The notes: generated by a model not told the origin, from the sequence alone. A DNA stretch of 64,000 nucleotides from XYD12-FULL-36-8 sp964613805 (GCA_964613805.1 CAZTJF010000020.1:1-64000), one strand, 5' to 3'. Positions 54,214 to 64,000 are shown, counted from the first letter of the stretch. Numbers and translations are program-made.

Positions 54214-57200
54214 ATGAAAAAGTTACTAACAAGAGTATCAACCTTTTACAATAATCATCAAGATTTTTCTAACATCGTCATTTTAGTGATCTTATGTTCT
54301 ATCGTCTTTTTTAATAGCTTATTTATAAACCTGCTTGAAGTTGACGATTATAACTCGCTACTACATAAAAAGTCAGGGATCAATTTAAAGGAGATTATTA
54401 CTACAAATACCTATGGGAGCAATGACGGCGGAAATTATAGACCTATCGAAGTGCTTTCTCATAAGATTGATTCTTTTATTTATGGTTATGAAAATCCCGT
54501 AGGACGGCACCACACAAATTTTTTGGTTCATATACTAAACGTGTTACTTGTTTATGTGTTAGTATCTGGTATCACAAAAAATCGTACAACCTCCTTAATA
54601 GCAGCTTCTTTTTTTGCTGTTTTTATAATACACAGCTACTCATTATCACCGGTATCATGGATATCTGGCAGAGTTGATCTTTTTGTAACCCTATTTTATT
54701 TACTTTCAATTATTCTCTTTATTCGATATGTCTCTAATGGTTCAATTTTAACTTTTTCATTTTCGTTGGTGGCATTTTATTTTTCACTTTTATCTAAAGA
54801 GATGGCAGTTACCCTTCCCTTTGTAATTGTAATATATTCGTGGCTTTTTATTGATAAAGATAAAGTGGAAAGAGATATTAACCACAGAACATTTGAACGG
54901 ATTTTATGGATTGCAATAGCTGGTGGAGTTCTAATATTTATTTCAGCATTCATTATAACACCAAGTTTTTTTACCGCTTTATTCAGTCCAGACAAGAATC
55001 TTCATCCTGATACAATTCAAAAAATCCAATTTTATGATCTTGCACTAAAAACTGCTGGAGCTTCAATCGCTATAATTGGAATGGCAGTTCTCGTATTGTT
55101 CAAATTATTAAAACAAAAATATCATGTCCTAACTTTGTGGTATTCTCTTCCATATTTTATAGTACTTCTTTTATACTTTGTTGTTAGATTTTTTGCTTTA
55201 GGAGGATTTGGGGGATTATATCAATCAGAAAGTGGGGGAGCAGTAAATTTCAATTTTCATTTTGATGCTTTCCTGAGAGATAATTTAGGATTAGCAGCAT
55301 TTTTCTGGCCAGTGGGTAAAGAATACTATGGAACAATTCTGAAATTGCAGATAAACAATGCTTTATTTTTCTATTCTGTTGCATTAATAGCTTTGCTTTT
55401 GGTACTATCAATATTTTTTCTTTTGATTCGCAAAAAGCACAATAGCCTACTATTTGGCTTTATATGGATATTTATAACATTAGCTCCGGCTCATAATATT
55501 CTTGTTTCACCCTGGTATTTTAATCAAAGGTATCTTTACTTGCCTGCAGTTGGTTTTTGTATGTTCATTTCGATACTGCTTTATAAATTGATTGACAAAA
55601 ATAAAATTGCGACAGTATACTTAAGATATTCAATTATCGCTTTCTTGATTATGCTCATTGGGGTAAAATCCTTTCTGATTGTTAGGCATAATGAAATACT
55701 TCGCAAAAACGGAAACACAATTAATAATTTCGTTGACGATATTCATCGCTTCGAACCCTTATTATCTGATTCAAGCAGGATTGTTTTTATCACTTATCCT
55801 CTAACTCCCATTAGTTCAAAGGGTTGTGTGTTTATTGACGCATATTTAAGTGATATTTTAAGAGCACAGAATTGCAATATGGATACATTGCAATACAGTT
55901 TTCTTTTATTCACCAACGAGTTGAGTGATGAAAGACTTGAAATTAATTGGATTGATCAGAAGAGCTTTACCATCGAACTGACAAATCCCGGGAAATATTC
56001 AGTAATTCCTTCCCAGTTATCTACCCTTGATGTAAATATGAGATCAGTGCATAAAGGGCTTCCTTTCCATCCACTGCTTCAACCGTTGCCTGACGAAGGC
56101 AAATCAATAGATGCAGGCGGCGGTTCTATAAAAATGCTGATGCTGGATGAGAAAAATCAAAAAGCAATAATCAAAATTGATTTAGCTGATTCACTGAACA
56201 CCAATAATCTTAATACTTTATTTCTAAGTTTTCAAAAAGGTTATTGGGATTTAGTCAAGGTTCCAGGAATAACTTTTCCAATGGCAAAGATGCAACATTT
56301 TGATGAGCTGTCCTCCAAAAGGATTGCTTTAATTGTCGAGGACAGATTAGTATCATCCTTAGACTCCTCTTTGACACAGTACAAAATTGATTTACAAAAT
56401 GAAGGTTACCAAGTTACAATCGAAAGTAATGTTTCATCATCAACTCCCCCGATTGAGATTAGAAAACTATTACATGATGAGTACAGGAAGAATCAAAATC
56501 TAACAGGTGCAGTTTTAATTGGAGATATTTCCGCTTTAATATTTAATGATCTAGCAGACCAAGGTGATCCATATTGGCATGATTACTTAGCAGATTTTTA
56601 TTACATGGATTTAGATGGTGTTTGGGAAGATACAGATAATAACGGAGTTTTTGATCTACATAAAAATAGCGGTAATATTTTCTGGCGAAAGATCAAAAAG
56701 TTCATGAATTTTACTGATGAAAAATTACCTGAAATTTGGGTAAGCCGAATTCGTGCTGATAAATTAACTTCGCTGGGAGATGAACTTTCATTATTAAAAA
56801 GTTATTTTGAGAAAAATCACAAGTACCGAACACGCCAATTAACCCTTCCTGAGAAAAGAGCTTTCGTGATTTCTTCCGGTGTGAATGTTCTTAATTCCGA
56901 TTGGGGTGCTTATCCTAATAAAATTTATTCAAAAATTGATGATATTTATTTCAAACCGTTTATGGCTGATACTTTAAGAAAATATCTGAAATCCCCTAAT
57001 GGTTATGAATGGGGAATTATTAATGCTTTTTCAGCGCCTGCAATACACCATTTCGGTGCGTTTAGAAAAAGCATAGACAGCACATGGTGGAAAACAAAAG
57101 AAGGGCATCAAAAAATTGTCAATTATGCGAATCAGATAATTGATGAAAATGATTTTAGTTTACATGATATCAAATCTATTCAGCCGAGAGTCTTATTTTA

Positions 57201-57525
57201 TCATTTGCTGACATCAGAAACAGGCAGGCATGAGATGCATAATTACTTGGCAGGTGCATACATTTTCAGTGGACTGGGAGTGGCTGCAATTGCTGGAACT
57301 CAACATAGCGGCTCTGTTGGAAATCATATTTTATATAATGAATTGGCAGTTGGTAAAACAATTGGTGAAGCGTGGAAAAATGCTCTTAAGTGGCTTGTCA
57401 AAAATGCTGAAGAAAAGATTACAATTAAATATTATCCAAATCAAACGGAAATTTTGACAGCTGGAAAAAGTAATTACAAAGCTGTACTTATTGGTGATGG
57501 AACATTGAAATTACCTATGCGATAA
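54214..57525 (+). CDS. GT-C-like membrane glycosyltransferase fused to a cysteine-less C25 (gingipain-like) domain
   Basis: 1103 residues. The N-terminal half (to about 495) has about twelve membrane helices and TMTC/GT-C signs: LEVDDY in the first external loop (41-46), GGNYRPIEVLSHKID, HILNVLLVY, SPVSWISGRVDLF and SKEMAVTLP. The C-terminal half (about 600-1080) resembles the C25 peptidase region: GAVLIGDISALIF, FYYMDLDGVWEDTDNNGVFD, LPEIWVSRI, NAFSAPAIHHFGAF, and NYLAGAYIFSGLGVAAIAGT. The catalytic Cys position (just before NYLAG) reads SETGRH, and no Cys occurs after residue 554. So it is predicted to lack cysteine protease activity. A known combination of these parts is not familiar to me. 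Confidence 0.8.
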   Translation: MKKLLTRVSTFYNNHQDFSNIVILVILCSIVFFNSLFINLLEVDDYNSLLHKKSGINLKEIITTNTYGSNDGGNYRPIEVLSHKIDSFIYGYENPVGRHHTNFLVHILNVLLVYVLVSGITKNRTTSLIAASFFAVFIIHSYSLSPVSWISGRVDLFVTLFYLLSIILFIRYVSNGSILTFSFSLVAFYFSLLSKEMAVTLPFVIVIYSWLFIDKDKVERDINHRTFERILWIAIAGGVLIFISAFIITPSFFTALFSPDKNLHPDTIQKIQFYDLALKTAGASIAIIGMAVLVLFKLLKQKYHVLTLWYSLPYFIVLLLYFVVRFFALGGFGGLYQSESGGAVNFNFHFDAFLRDNLGLAAFFWPVGKEYYGTILKLQINNALFFYSVALIALLLVLSIFFLLIRKKHNSLLFGFIWIFITLAPAHNILVSPWYFNQRYLYLPAVGFCMFISILLYKLIDKNKIATVYLRYSIIAFLIMLIGVKSFLIVRHNEILRKNGNTINNFVDDIHRFEPLLSDSSRIVFITYPLTPISSKGCVFIDAYLSDILRAQNCNMDTLQYSFLLFTNELSDERLEINWIDQKSFTIELTNPGKYSVIPSQLSTLDVNMRSVHKGLPFHPLLQPLPDEGKSIDAGGGSIKMLMLDEKNQKAIIKIDLADSLNTNNLNTLFLSFQKGYWDLVKVPGITFPMAKMQHFDELSSKRIALIVEDRLVSSLDSSLTQYKIDLQNEGYQVTIESNVSSSTPPIEIRKLLHDEYRKNQNLTGAVLIGDISALIFNDLADQGDPYWHDYLADFYYMDLDGVWEDTDNNGVFDLHKNSGNIFWRKIKKFMNFTDEKLPEIWVSRIRADKLTSLGDELSLLKSYFEKNHKYRTRQLTLPEKRAFVISSGVNVLNSDWGAYPNKIYSKIDDIYFKPFMADTLRKYLKSPNGYEWGIINAFSAPAIHHFGAFRKSIDSTWWKTKEGHQKIVNYANQIIDENDFSLHDIKSIQPRVLFYHLLTSETGRHEMHNYLAGAYIFSGLGVAAIAGTQHSGSVGNHILYNELAVGKTIGEAWKNALKWLVKNAEEKITIKYYPNQTEILTAGKSNYKAVLIGDGTLKLPMR

Positions 57526-57652
57526 AATGTTGTAATTCAGCCGAAATTCAATGTTTTTTGGGATTTATTTTCATCCTTTCGTGATTGAAAAGGTACGATT
57601 ATTGAATATTAAGTATAAAATAAATTGAAATTATATTAGCAAAGGCATAAAA

Positions 57653-58819
57653 ATGAAAACTGATAACCTTAAAAAAAACTTACCACAAAACGAATTTCCT
57701 TTAATGGAGACAGAACGGGGGAATATCGTACTATTTCATCCGCATATTTCAAAAGCATCTGTAAAAGAACTTGAGGATACATTATCAACCCGCTGGATTG
57801 GACAAGGACCTAAAGTAGAAAAATTTGAAGCTATGTTTCAGAAAAGGTTTACGAAAGGATATCCGGTAATTGCAGTTGGTTCGGGAACTGATGCATTACA
57901 CCTTGCTTATCTACTTGCAGATATTAAAAAAGATGATGAAGTCGTTGTACCTGTTTTTACATGCACTGCGACTAATATTCCATTCCTTTACATGGGAGCT
58001 AAAGTTAAATTCGCTGATGTTCAAGTTGATACTTTAAATATTGATGTTAAGCACGTAAAAAAACTTGTCAATGAAAAAACAAGAGCAATTGTATGTGTAC
58101 ATTATGGGGGACTTCCCTGTGATATGAATGAACTTCACGAGATCGCCAACAAATATGCAATTCCTGTAATTGAAGATGCCGCACATGCACTTGGTGCAAC
58201 ATATAATGGAGTTCCCATTGGTGCTGTTTCAGATTTCACAATGTATTCATTTCAAGCAATTAAGCATATAACTACCGGAGATGGTGGACTTCTTGCTTTT
58301 AAGGATTCATCACTTTTGGAAAAAGCAAAGCGATTGCGCTGGTTTGGAATTGACAGAGCCGCTAAACAAGGTGGAATTTGGGAGAACGACATAGTCGAGG
58401 TTGGCTACAAATATCAGATGACAGATATAGCAGCTTGCTTAGGGATTTCTGCATTGAATGAGTTTGATCAAATCATTTCTCATCGCCAAAATTTATTTAA
58501 AGAATATGTTAATGGTCTTAAAAATGTTCCCGGTATTTCTGTTATCGGTTCAGATTTAAGGGATAGAACACACGCAGCATGGTTATGCACTGTTTTAGTG
58601 GAGAATCGTTCTGAGTTAATGAAAAAATTGCATGGCAATAAAATTGAATCTGCACAAGTACATTACCGTAATGATAGATATTCCATCTTTGGCGGCAGAA
58701 GAAAAGATCTTCCGAATATGGATTTAGTTGAGGATAAGTATTTAGTCCTTCCATTACATACAAAAGTTAGTGTTGAAGATATTCAGCATGTTTGCGAAGT
58801 TATTAAAAGCGGCTGGTAA
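57653..58819 (+). CDS. DegT/DnrJ/EryC1/StrS-family PLP aminotransferase
   Basis: 388 residues. The PLP lysine is K204 in SFQAIKHITTGDGG. GSGTDALHLAYL, FTCTATNIPF, VCVHYGGLPCDM and IEDAAHALGA are conserved. It transfers an amino group to a keto-sugar nucleotide, giving an amino sugar. It begins 127 bases after the fusion protein, so it may start a new transcript in the same glycan region. Confidence 0.92.
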   Translation: MKTDNLKKNLPQNEFPLMETERGNIVLFHPHISKASVKELEDTLSTRWIGQGPKVEKFEAMFQKRFTKGYPVIAVGSGTDALHLAYLLADIKKDDEVVVPVFTCTATNIPFLYMGAKVKFADVQVDTLNIDVKHVKKLVNEKTRAIVCVHYGGLPCDMNELHEIANKYAIPVIEDAAHALGATYNGVPIGAVSDFTMYSFQAIKHITTGDGGLLAFKDSSLLEKAKRLRWFGIDRAAKQGGIWENDIVEVGYKYQMTDIAACLGISALNEFDQIISHRQNLFKEYVNGLKNVPGISVIGSDLRDRTHAAWLCTVLVENRSELMKKLHGNKIESAQVHYRNDRYSIFGGRRKDLPNMDLVEDKYLVLPLHTKVSVEDIQHVCEVIKSGW

Positions 58820-58875
58820 ATAACCTATTTATAACTGTTTAACGATTTTTATTTTTAGGTATTCGATGTGAGTCA

Positions 58876-60663
58876 ATGAAACTACTATTCAATGTTTTTA
58901 AAAATCTTATTCAATCATCTCAAAAGATGCCAGCATTGACAACTCAACATACCAATTCATTGCAGAATAGATACGACTCATCAAATAAAGTCGTAAATCT
59001 TCTTGTTGTTATTTTTTTACTTGTGAATTTCATTCTACTTGGGATTAGCGGAATAAATAATGCCACAAATCCAGAGTCTTGGGATACAACTGCTTACCTT
59101 GGAGAGGCGAATTTTATTAAAAATAACGGTGGATGGTCAAATTTTTTAAATTTGTGCTTTTCTGGAGATTACAAGCAAGCTAATCAGCACCCATTATATA
59201 TTTTATTATTAGTACCAATTGCTTCGACCAACATTTCATTTTTTATTACAGCTAAATTAGTAAGTTTTTTAATTGGTTTGATTTTTCTTCTAATCGTTTA
59301 TTTTGTTGTAAAGAAAATGGCGGGAAATATTACGGCGGCAATAGTAGTGTCTGCTTTGCTGTTGAATGTCATATTCATTCAGTGGACAACCGAAGTTGCC
59401 TGTGAATCATTACTTATGCTTTTCAGTTTTTTAACTTTATTTTTTGTTCATCTCGGATTTGAAAAAAATAAGAATTGGGTGTTTGCAGGTTTTTTTGCTG
59501 GATTAGCATATCTAACAAAAGGAACAAGCTTGATTCTTTTACCTGGGTTTCTTATTTCTGCCCTTATAATTTATCGAACTAAAATATTTAAGAATAAATA
59601 TTTCTGGTCATTCTTTTTATTATTCTTTATAACTGCATCACCGCTGCTTATTAGGAATGTGATTGTCTATAAAAATCCATTTTTTAACGTCAATAATTAT
59701 ATTATAACTTTAGGAGTGGATTATTTAGATGAGAACCGCTATGTAACTTACAGCCCAAATGAAGGAGCAACTCTCTGGAAATTTGATAAAATTGAAGGGC
59801 AAGATAATTCTAAAGAATCAAAGGGTAGTATAATCCCTAAGTTAATCCAGATACCGAGCAAAATGTTGACAGGAATAAAAGCAGAAGCATCTATTTTCCT
59901 TGATTCATTTAACATTCTTCAGCAAAATCTTTCCAAGACCGTGCTTTGGATAACCGGAATAATATTCTCACTTTTATTCTTCATTGGCATTTTACGTGAG
60001 AAGAATAAAGCCGGGAAGATATATCTGCTATTGACTATTATCATTTTCATTTTATTTCTATCATTTAATCCAATTGATCGTTATTTCCTTCCTTTAACTG
60101 CCTTCATTTGGATTTATATTGCGTTTGGTTTAATGTCAATAACTGAATTGGCAAGTAAAAAACTCATTGGTAAAAGTTCAAGTTTAGATTTTGAGTTTTA
60201 TTTTCAAATTGTATTGTTATTATTCTTAATTTTTCATCTAAGCTATACTTTAATAAATAAACCTATCGCTGATCCGATGAAATCAGTCTATTGCAGTCTA
60301 AGCCGCACTGACATCTTGGATTGGTTAAGGTCGAATTTAAAAGAGGATGAAAAATATACTCTAGGACCAAACTTAAATTGGCAGTTATCAACTGGAATAT
60401 GGATTTTACCTCCTTATAATGCAAAAACAAAGGACTTTCAGAAATTCAAAAATTTTATTGCGAAACATAATGTTTCATATATCATAATTGACACTGAAAG
60501 TCTTAGCGATAAAATGAAGCTGATCGAAAACATTTTTATTATTGATCCGATTGAAGGATTAATAGAAAAGAAGTCCGAAACAGGGTGGATGTTAATTTAT
60601 AAGGATAAAAATAAACCGGTTGATTACCTAATTTATAAATTGAATGATCCAATTCATTCTTAA
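58876..60663 (+). CDS. GT39/ArnT-like membrane glycosyltransferase
   Basis: 595 residues with about eleven membrane helices. The first external loop carries the GT-C acidic motif WDTTAY and GEANFI, and ANQHPLYI is typical of the PMT/ArnT family, which uses polyprenyl-phosphate sugars on the periplasmic side. The C-terminal about 100 residues are soluble. It is probably one partner of the DPM1-like GT2 at the right edge, which could make such a donor. Confidence 0.85.
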   Translation: MKLLFNVFKNLIQSSQKMPALTTQHTNSLQNRYDSSNKVVNLLVVIFLLVNFILLGISGINNATNPESWDTTAYLGEANFIKNNGGWSNFLNLCFSGDYKQANQHPLYILLLVPIASTNISFFITAKLVSFLIGLIFLLIVYFVVKKMAGNITAAIVVSALLLNVIFIQWTTEVACESLLMLFSFLTLFFVHLGFEKNKNWVFAGFFAGLAYLTKGTSLILLPGFLISALIIYRTKIFKNKYFWSFFLLFFITASPLLIRNVIVYKNPFFNVNNYIITLGVDYLDENRYVTYSPNEGATLWKFDKIEGQDNSKESKGSIIPKLIQIPSKMLTGIKAEASIFLDSFNILQQNLSKTVLWITGIIFSLLFFIGILREKNKAGKIYLLLTIIIFILFLSFNPIDRYFLPLTAFIWIYIAFGLMSITELASKKLIGKSSSLDFEFYFQIVLLLFLIFHLSYTLINKPIADPMKSVYCSLSRTDILDWLRSNLKEDEKYTLGPNLNWQLSTGIWILPPYNAKTKDFQKFKNFIAKHNVSYIIIDTESLSDKMKLIENIFIIDPIEGLIEKKSETGWMLIYKDKNKPVDYLIYKLNDPIHS

Positions 60664-60717
60664 AATATATATTTTTAGCCGAGCTAAATAAAAATATAAA
60701 ATCTATAAAAGAATTAT

Positions 60718-61902
60718 ATGCCTTATAAAGTACTGATGATTGCACCACGCCCTTTCTTCGTTGATGTTGGTTTTTCAGTGCAAATTCTTGAAGAATACAA
60801 AGCACTTCAGCAACAGGGGAATGATGTTATTCTTACATGCTATCACTTGGGACAAGATATTAAAGATGTTAAGACCTCAAGATCCTTAAACATCCCGTGG
60901 TATAAAGACCCACTGAGAAATGTATCATTTCATTATTTGTATCTGGATTTTCTTTTATTAGTTCACACTTATAAAATTGCCCGAAGATTCAAGCCACATA
61001 TTATCCATGCGCACATTCATGAAGGCGGATTGATTGGAATAATTGTGGGCAAACTGCTTAGAATTCCGGTGATTATGGATATTCAAGGCAGCATGCTCGG
61101 CGAATACAAAGAACGTGGATTGCCAAGCAATAAGTTCATTGATGGAATAATTGGGTTCATCGAGAATTGGATAAATCGTTATTCAGATGCACTTATGGTT
61201 GAAATGGAATTAAGAAAGGATTCACTTTTAAAAGCTGAAGGAATTAATCAAAACAAAATTTATCATTTTAAGCTGGGTATAGATACCGACCTTTTCTCTC
61301 AATCTCATCGAGATGAAAAACTCTTGGATAAATTGAATATTCCAAAGGATAGAAAAGTAATTGGTTATGTTGGTTTGCTCACACCCTATCAGGGAATTGA
61401 CTACATGCTTGAGGCAATGCAGCAAATTCTGCAAAGTAGAAAAGATGTACACTTGCTCGTTATGGGTTATTTGAATTTAGAAAAGTATAAGCAGAAATCT
61501 TCAGAATTGGGCTTAGATGGTTATGTCACCTTCACTGGCAAAATGCCATACCACGATGCACCAAAGCATTTAGGTTTATGCGAACTTGCAGTGGGACCCA
61601 AAATCTCGTTGGAAGAAACAAACGGAAAATTAATTACCTACATGTCCATGGGTTTGCCGACTGTTGTATTTGATACACCTATGAATAGGGAATATTTGGG
61701 TGAATTGGGAATCTATGCAAAATATAAAGACACAACAGATTTGGCTAAATGTATTTTAAATGTTTTGAATTCACCTGGTGATTATGAAGAACTCAAATTA
61801 AAATTGAGGAAAAGAGCAGTTGCAAATTTTGGACTTAAAGGAATGGCAGAGAATACAATGGAGATGTATTCAGACGTTGTTAAAAAGTATAAGGGAAAAT
61901 AA
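60718..61902 (+). CDS. Family 4 glycosyltransferase, copy 2
   Basis: 394 residues of the GT-B type. The start MPYKVLMIAPRPFFVDVGFS parallels copy 1. Further blocks are HAHIHEGGLIG, GYVGLLTPYQGIDYM, GYLNLEKY and SLEETNGKLITYMSMGLPTV. It is cytoplasmic and uses a nucleotide-sugar donor. Confidence 0.9.
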   Translation: MPYKVLMIAPRPFFVDVGFSVQILEEYKALQQQGNDVILTCYHLGQDIKDVKTSRSLNIPWYKDPLRNVSFHYLYLDFLLLVHTYKIARRFKPHIIHAHIHEGGLIGIIVGKLLRIPVIMDIQGSMLGEYKERGLPSNKFIDGIIGFIENWINRYSDALMVEMELRKDSLLKAEGINQNKIYHFKLGIDTDLFSQSHRDEKLLDKLNIPKDRKVIGYVGLLTPYQGIDYMLEAMQQILQSRKDVHLLVMGYLNLEKYKQKSSELGLDGYVTFTGKMPYHDAPKHLGLCELAVGPKISLEETNGKLITYMSMGLPTVVFDTPMNREYLGELGIYAKYKDTTDLAKCILNVLNSPGDYEELKLKLRKRAVANFGLKGMAENTMEMYSDVVKKYKGK

Positions 61903-62065
61903 AAAGTTGAGTTTATGAAGTTTGTTTGTTATAATTCAACTTATTCATCGTAAACCCATGTTCTTTTGTCTGTTAAAAATATATGTTCAAACAGCATTAA
62001 TTAGTTGGAGTGGAAGTCTAATCAGAAACCTCTTCAATATTAGATTTAGGAATTAATAGAATTTT

Positions 62066-63118
62066 ATGCCGAGTATTGAAAATTCTCAGATTAAAAATTT
62101 TTTTACTTATTTACGACAGTTATTCAAGCAAAATGTAGAGAACCAAAACTATGGTAAGTTTAGATTATTTTGGAGAAGAATTCGAGTCTGGATAATGCTC
62201 GCCGTTGGTATTTCTTTGTTATTAATTTTATTGAATCAAATCTCTTTAAACGATTTTTTCCTGAGTATTTCAAATGTTAATCCGCTTCTTCTAATTGCTG
62301 CTATTGTAATTGGGCTGACCGCTACGCTGTTAAAGACTGCAAGATTTAGTTCTTTTTTCCCTGCACCAAGGCGATGGTTAGGTTTATATGGTGTATTCGC
62401 AATTCTCCGAGTTGTTTATTATCTCATGCCTTTTAATTCAGGTGAGATTGTTTACCTGTCAGCACTAAAGAAATATAAATTTTCTCCATCAATTACTGAG
62501 ACTGCACCTACTTGGTTTTTTCTCAGAGTAACTGATGTAATTGCTTTGTCAATGTGGTTTTTAATTGTATTGTTTCTGGTGCCTTTTACTGGCAGTCTAT
62601 TTGGTAAAATGTATTCATTCAGGTGGATTATAATTGGAATTGCCGGTTTAATGCTTCTAATTGTTCTCACATTCCCACTTTGGATTCCAAGAATTAAAAT
62701 TGATAAAACTGAAAATTGGTTCACCAATAAACTTAAACTATTTCAATCTGGATTTAATCGTACGTTTGGAATCCAGACGTTGGTTAGAACATTGTTTATG
62801 TCACTTACTATTTGGTTCTCGCTGATTTTGTTTGATACACTTGCTCTGCTTGCATTCAATACACCACTTACTATTTTAGAATGCTTCCTTGCATCAATCG
62901 GGTTGTATTGTATTTCACTTTTACCGATAAATGCTCCATTAAATTTAGGAACCGATGAGGCGATTTGGACAGGTATCTTGATGATAGCAGGGGTTGCTTC
63001 AAGTCAAGCAATTTCTATCGCCTTAAGCATTAGGTTTGTGAGTATTTTTGTTTTGATTATTGAGGCAATAATAGGTTCAACAATTTTTTTTACGAAAAAA
63101 AATTTAGCTGCATCCTAA
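62066..63118 (+). CDS. UPF0104/LPG synthase-type membrane protein, copy 3
   Basis: 350 residues with about eight membrane helices from residue 38 on. The middle block is LMPFNSGEIVYLSALKKY and the late block SLLPINAPLNLGTDEAIWTGI. It is more divergent than copies 1 and 2. The next gene is a DPM1-like GT2; a GT2 plus UPF0104 neighbour pair recalls the layout of archaeal AglD, where the two parts are in one protein. Confidence 0.82.
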   Translation: MPSIENSQIKNFFTYLRQLFKQNVENQNYGKFRLFWRRIRVWIMLAVGISLLLILLNQISLNDFFLSISNVNPLLLIAAIVIGLTATLLKTARFSSFFPAPRRWLGLYGVFAILRVVYYLMPFNSGEIVYLSALKKYKFSPSITETAPTWFFLRVTDVIALSMWFLIVLFLVPFTGSLFGKMYSFRWIIIGIAGLMLLIVLTFPLWIPRIKIDKTENWFTNKLKLFQSGFNRTFGIQTLVRTLFMSLTIWFSLILFDTLALLAFNTPLTILECFLASIGLYCISLLPINAPLNLGTDEAIWTGILMIAGVASSQAISIALSIRFVSIFVLIIEAIIGSTIFFTKKNLAAS

Positions 63119-63204
63119 CAAGTGAATTGAAAATAGTTAATTAATTTTTCTGAAATATTTTTATCATTTCAAGTAAATAATTTGTAAAATAGTATCAAAT
63201 AAAT

Positions 63205-64000
63205 ATGTCCCCAAAATCTGTTTCATTTGTAATACCATGCTTAAATGAAGAGAAAACTCTACCAATCGTTTTAGATAAGATAAATAAGGTAAGAGAATCT
63301 TCACTATCAAGCTATAAAACTGAAATTGTCGTTTCTGATAATGGCAGTAATGATGAATCTGTTAGCATTGCGAAAAAACATGGAGCAAAAGTTGTCCACT
63401 GTCCTGCAAAAGGATATGGAGCTGCACTTAAACATGGTATTTATAATGCGGAAGGGGATATTATTGTCTTTGCAGATGCTGATGATACATATGATTTTTT
63501 TGAATCCCCGAATTTGATTACTGAATTAGAAAAGGGTTATGACTTAGTAATTGGAGATAGGATAAATGGAAAAATACAAAATGGTGCAATGCCATGGCTT
63601 CATAGACATATAGGCACTCCCGTTCTAACATTTATAATAAATTCATTATTCGCTAATAAAACAAATAAAATAAATGATTGTAATTCTGGGTTTAGATGTT
63701 TCAAGAAACAAAGTTTTCTTGACTGGAAGATAAAAAGTGATGGGATGGAATTTGCGTCTGAAATGCTAGTGAGAGCAGTTACTTCAAAATCTAAAATATC
63801 GCATGTGCCGATTACATTGTACCCTGATCATAAAGAACGTCAACCCCATTTAAGAACATGGACCGATGGTATGCGTCATTTGCTTCAAATTTTACTTCCT
63901 GCATCAAATTTTTTCTACAAAATAGGAGCAGTTTTATTTATAATTAGTTGGATGATTATTATTATCGGATTAATGGAAGGTCCTATTCAAATTGGCATTT
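63205..64000 (+). CDS. DPM1-like family 2 glycosyltransferase (partial, cut by the window edge)
   Basis: At least 265 residues from ATG 63205; the frame is open at the right end. GT2 blocks are VSFVIPCLNEEKTL, VVSDNGSNDES, FADADDTYDF (DxD), CNSGFRCF and EFASEMLVRA, and a membrane helix begins near 245 (YKIGAVLFIIS). The DADxTYD block marks dolichyl/polyprenyl-phosphate sugar synthases, which would make the donor for the GT-C transferases in this region. Confidence 0.9.
   Translation, partial: MSPKSVSFVIPCLNEEKTLPIVLDKINKVRESSLSSYKTEIVVSDNGSNDESVSIAKKHGAKVVHCPAKGYGAALKHGIYNAEGDIIVFADADDTYDFFESPNLITELEKGYDLVIGDRINGKIQNGAMPWLHRHIGTPVLTFIINSLFANKTNKINDCNSGFRCFKKQSFLDWKIKSDGMEFASEMLVRAVTSKSKISHVPITLYPDHKERQPHLRTWTDGMRHLLQILLPASNFFYKIGAVLFIISWMIIIIGLMEGPIQIGI

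Noticed and set aside
1..64000. CRISPR array, prophage or rRNA operon
   Set aside because: No regularly spaced repeats, phage structural genes or rRNA sequence were seen.

Overview
The window is AT-rich chromosomal DNA from a Gram-negative bacterium, most likely of the Bacteroidota/Chlorobi (FCB) side and possibly an Ignavibacteria-like lineage. That placement is inference. It rests on a TonB-type protein, an LpxH-like enzyme and an outer-membrane barrel (an LPS outer membrane), BshC (bacillithiol), the HpnC/D/E squalene route, a C25-like domain, a DUF6600-like protein and many non-ATG or Shine-Dalgarno-poor starts. I see no phage, plasmid, CRISPR or complete insertion sequence. Mobile DNA is limited to a RAYT-type single-strand transposase with flanking palindromes and a few short palindromic repeats.

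Layout. 1-4.7 kb, minus strand: SixA phosphatase, a lipoprotein, UvrC, GlgC. 4.7-10.6 kb, plus strand: M1 aminopeptidase, LpxH-like hydrolase, PBP1A, tRNA-Leu(CAG), TonB-like protein. 10.8-14.1 kb: gatE-gatD, a two-gene operon for the archaeal-type Glu-tRNA(Gln) amidotransferase, the most unexpected housekeeping locus here. 14.1-14.84 kb: RAYT gene between perfect palindromes. 14.8-19 kb: EttA (minus), a radical SAM/SPASM gene broken by a one-base frameshift, and a SpoIIE-type phosphatase (minus). 19.1-22.2 kb: hpnC-hpnD-hpnE for squalene, with hpnE carrying an in-frame 48-bp palindrome-type insertion. 22.3-30.8 kb: small membrane and barrel proteins, an exonuclease/GIY-YIG fusion, YmdB-type phosphodiesterase, FolD, HicB-like protein, SpoU methyltransferase, AroA, BshC. 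30.85-34.1 kb: radical SAM/SPASM, UPF0104-type membrane protein, membrane glycosyltransferase. 34.2-40.2 kb: DUF6600-like protein behind a sigma-54-like promoter, queuosine-precursor transporter, malic enzyme, TPR protein, small membrane protein.

40.5-64 kb is one long plus-strand surface-glycan region that runs off the right edge. It starts behind a second sigma-54-like promoter with a tightly overlapped set: PHP-like hydrolase, GT4, AsnB-type amidotransferase, GlpD-like oxidoreductase, NAD-dependent epimerase, acyltransferase. A module follows of two paralogous 350-residue GT2 enzymes flanking a membrane-anchored amidohydrolase and a UPF0104 protein, then a polysaccharide deacetylase and an 1103-residue fusion of a GT-C-like membrane transferase to a cysteine-free C25-like domain. 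It ends with a DegT aminotransferase, a GT39-type transferase, a second GT4, a third UPF0104 protein and a DPM1-like GT2. No Wzx, Wzy, Wza or ABC exporter is visible, so the product may be assembled from polyprenyl-phosphate sugars. The best candidates for undescribed biology are this glycan system with its fusions, the bacterial GatDE pair, and the palindrome inserted in hpnE.
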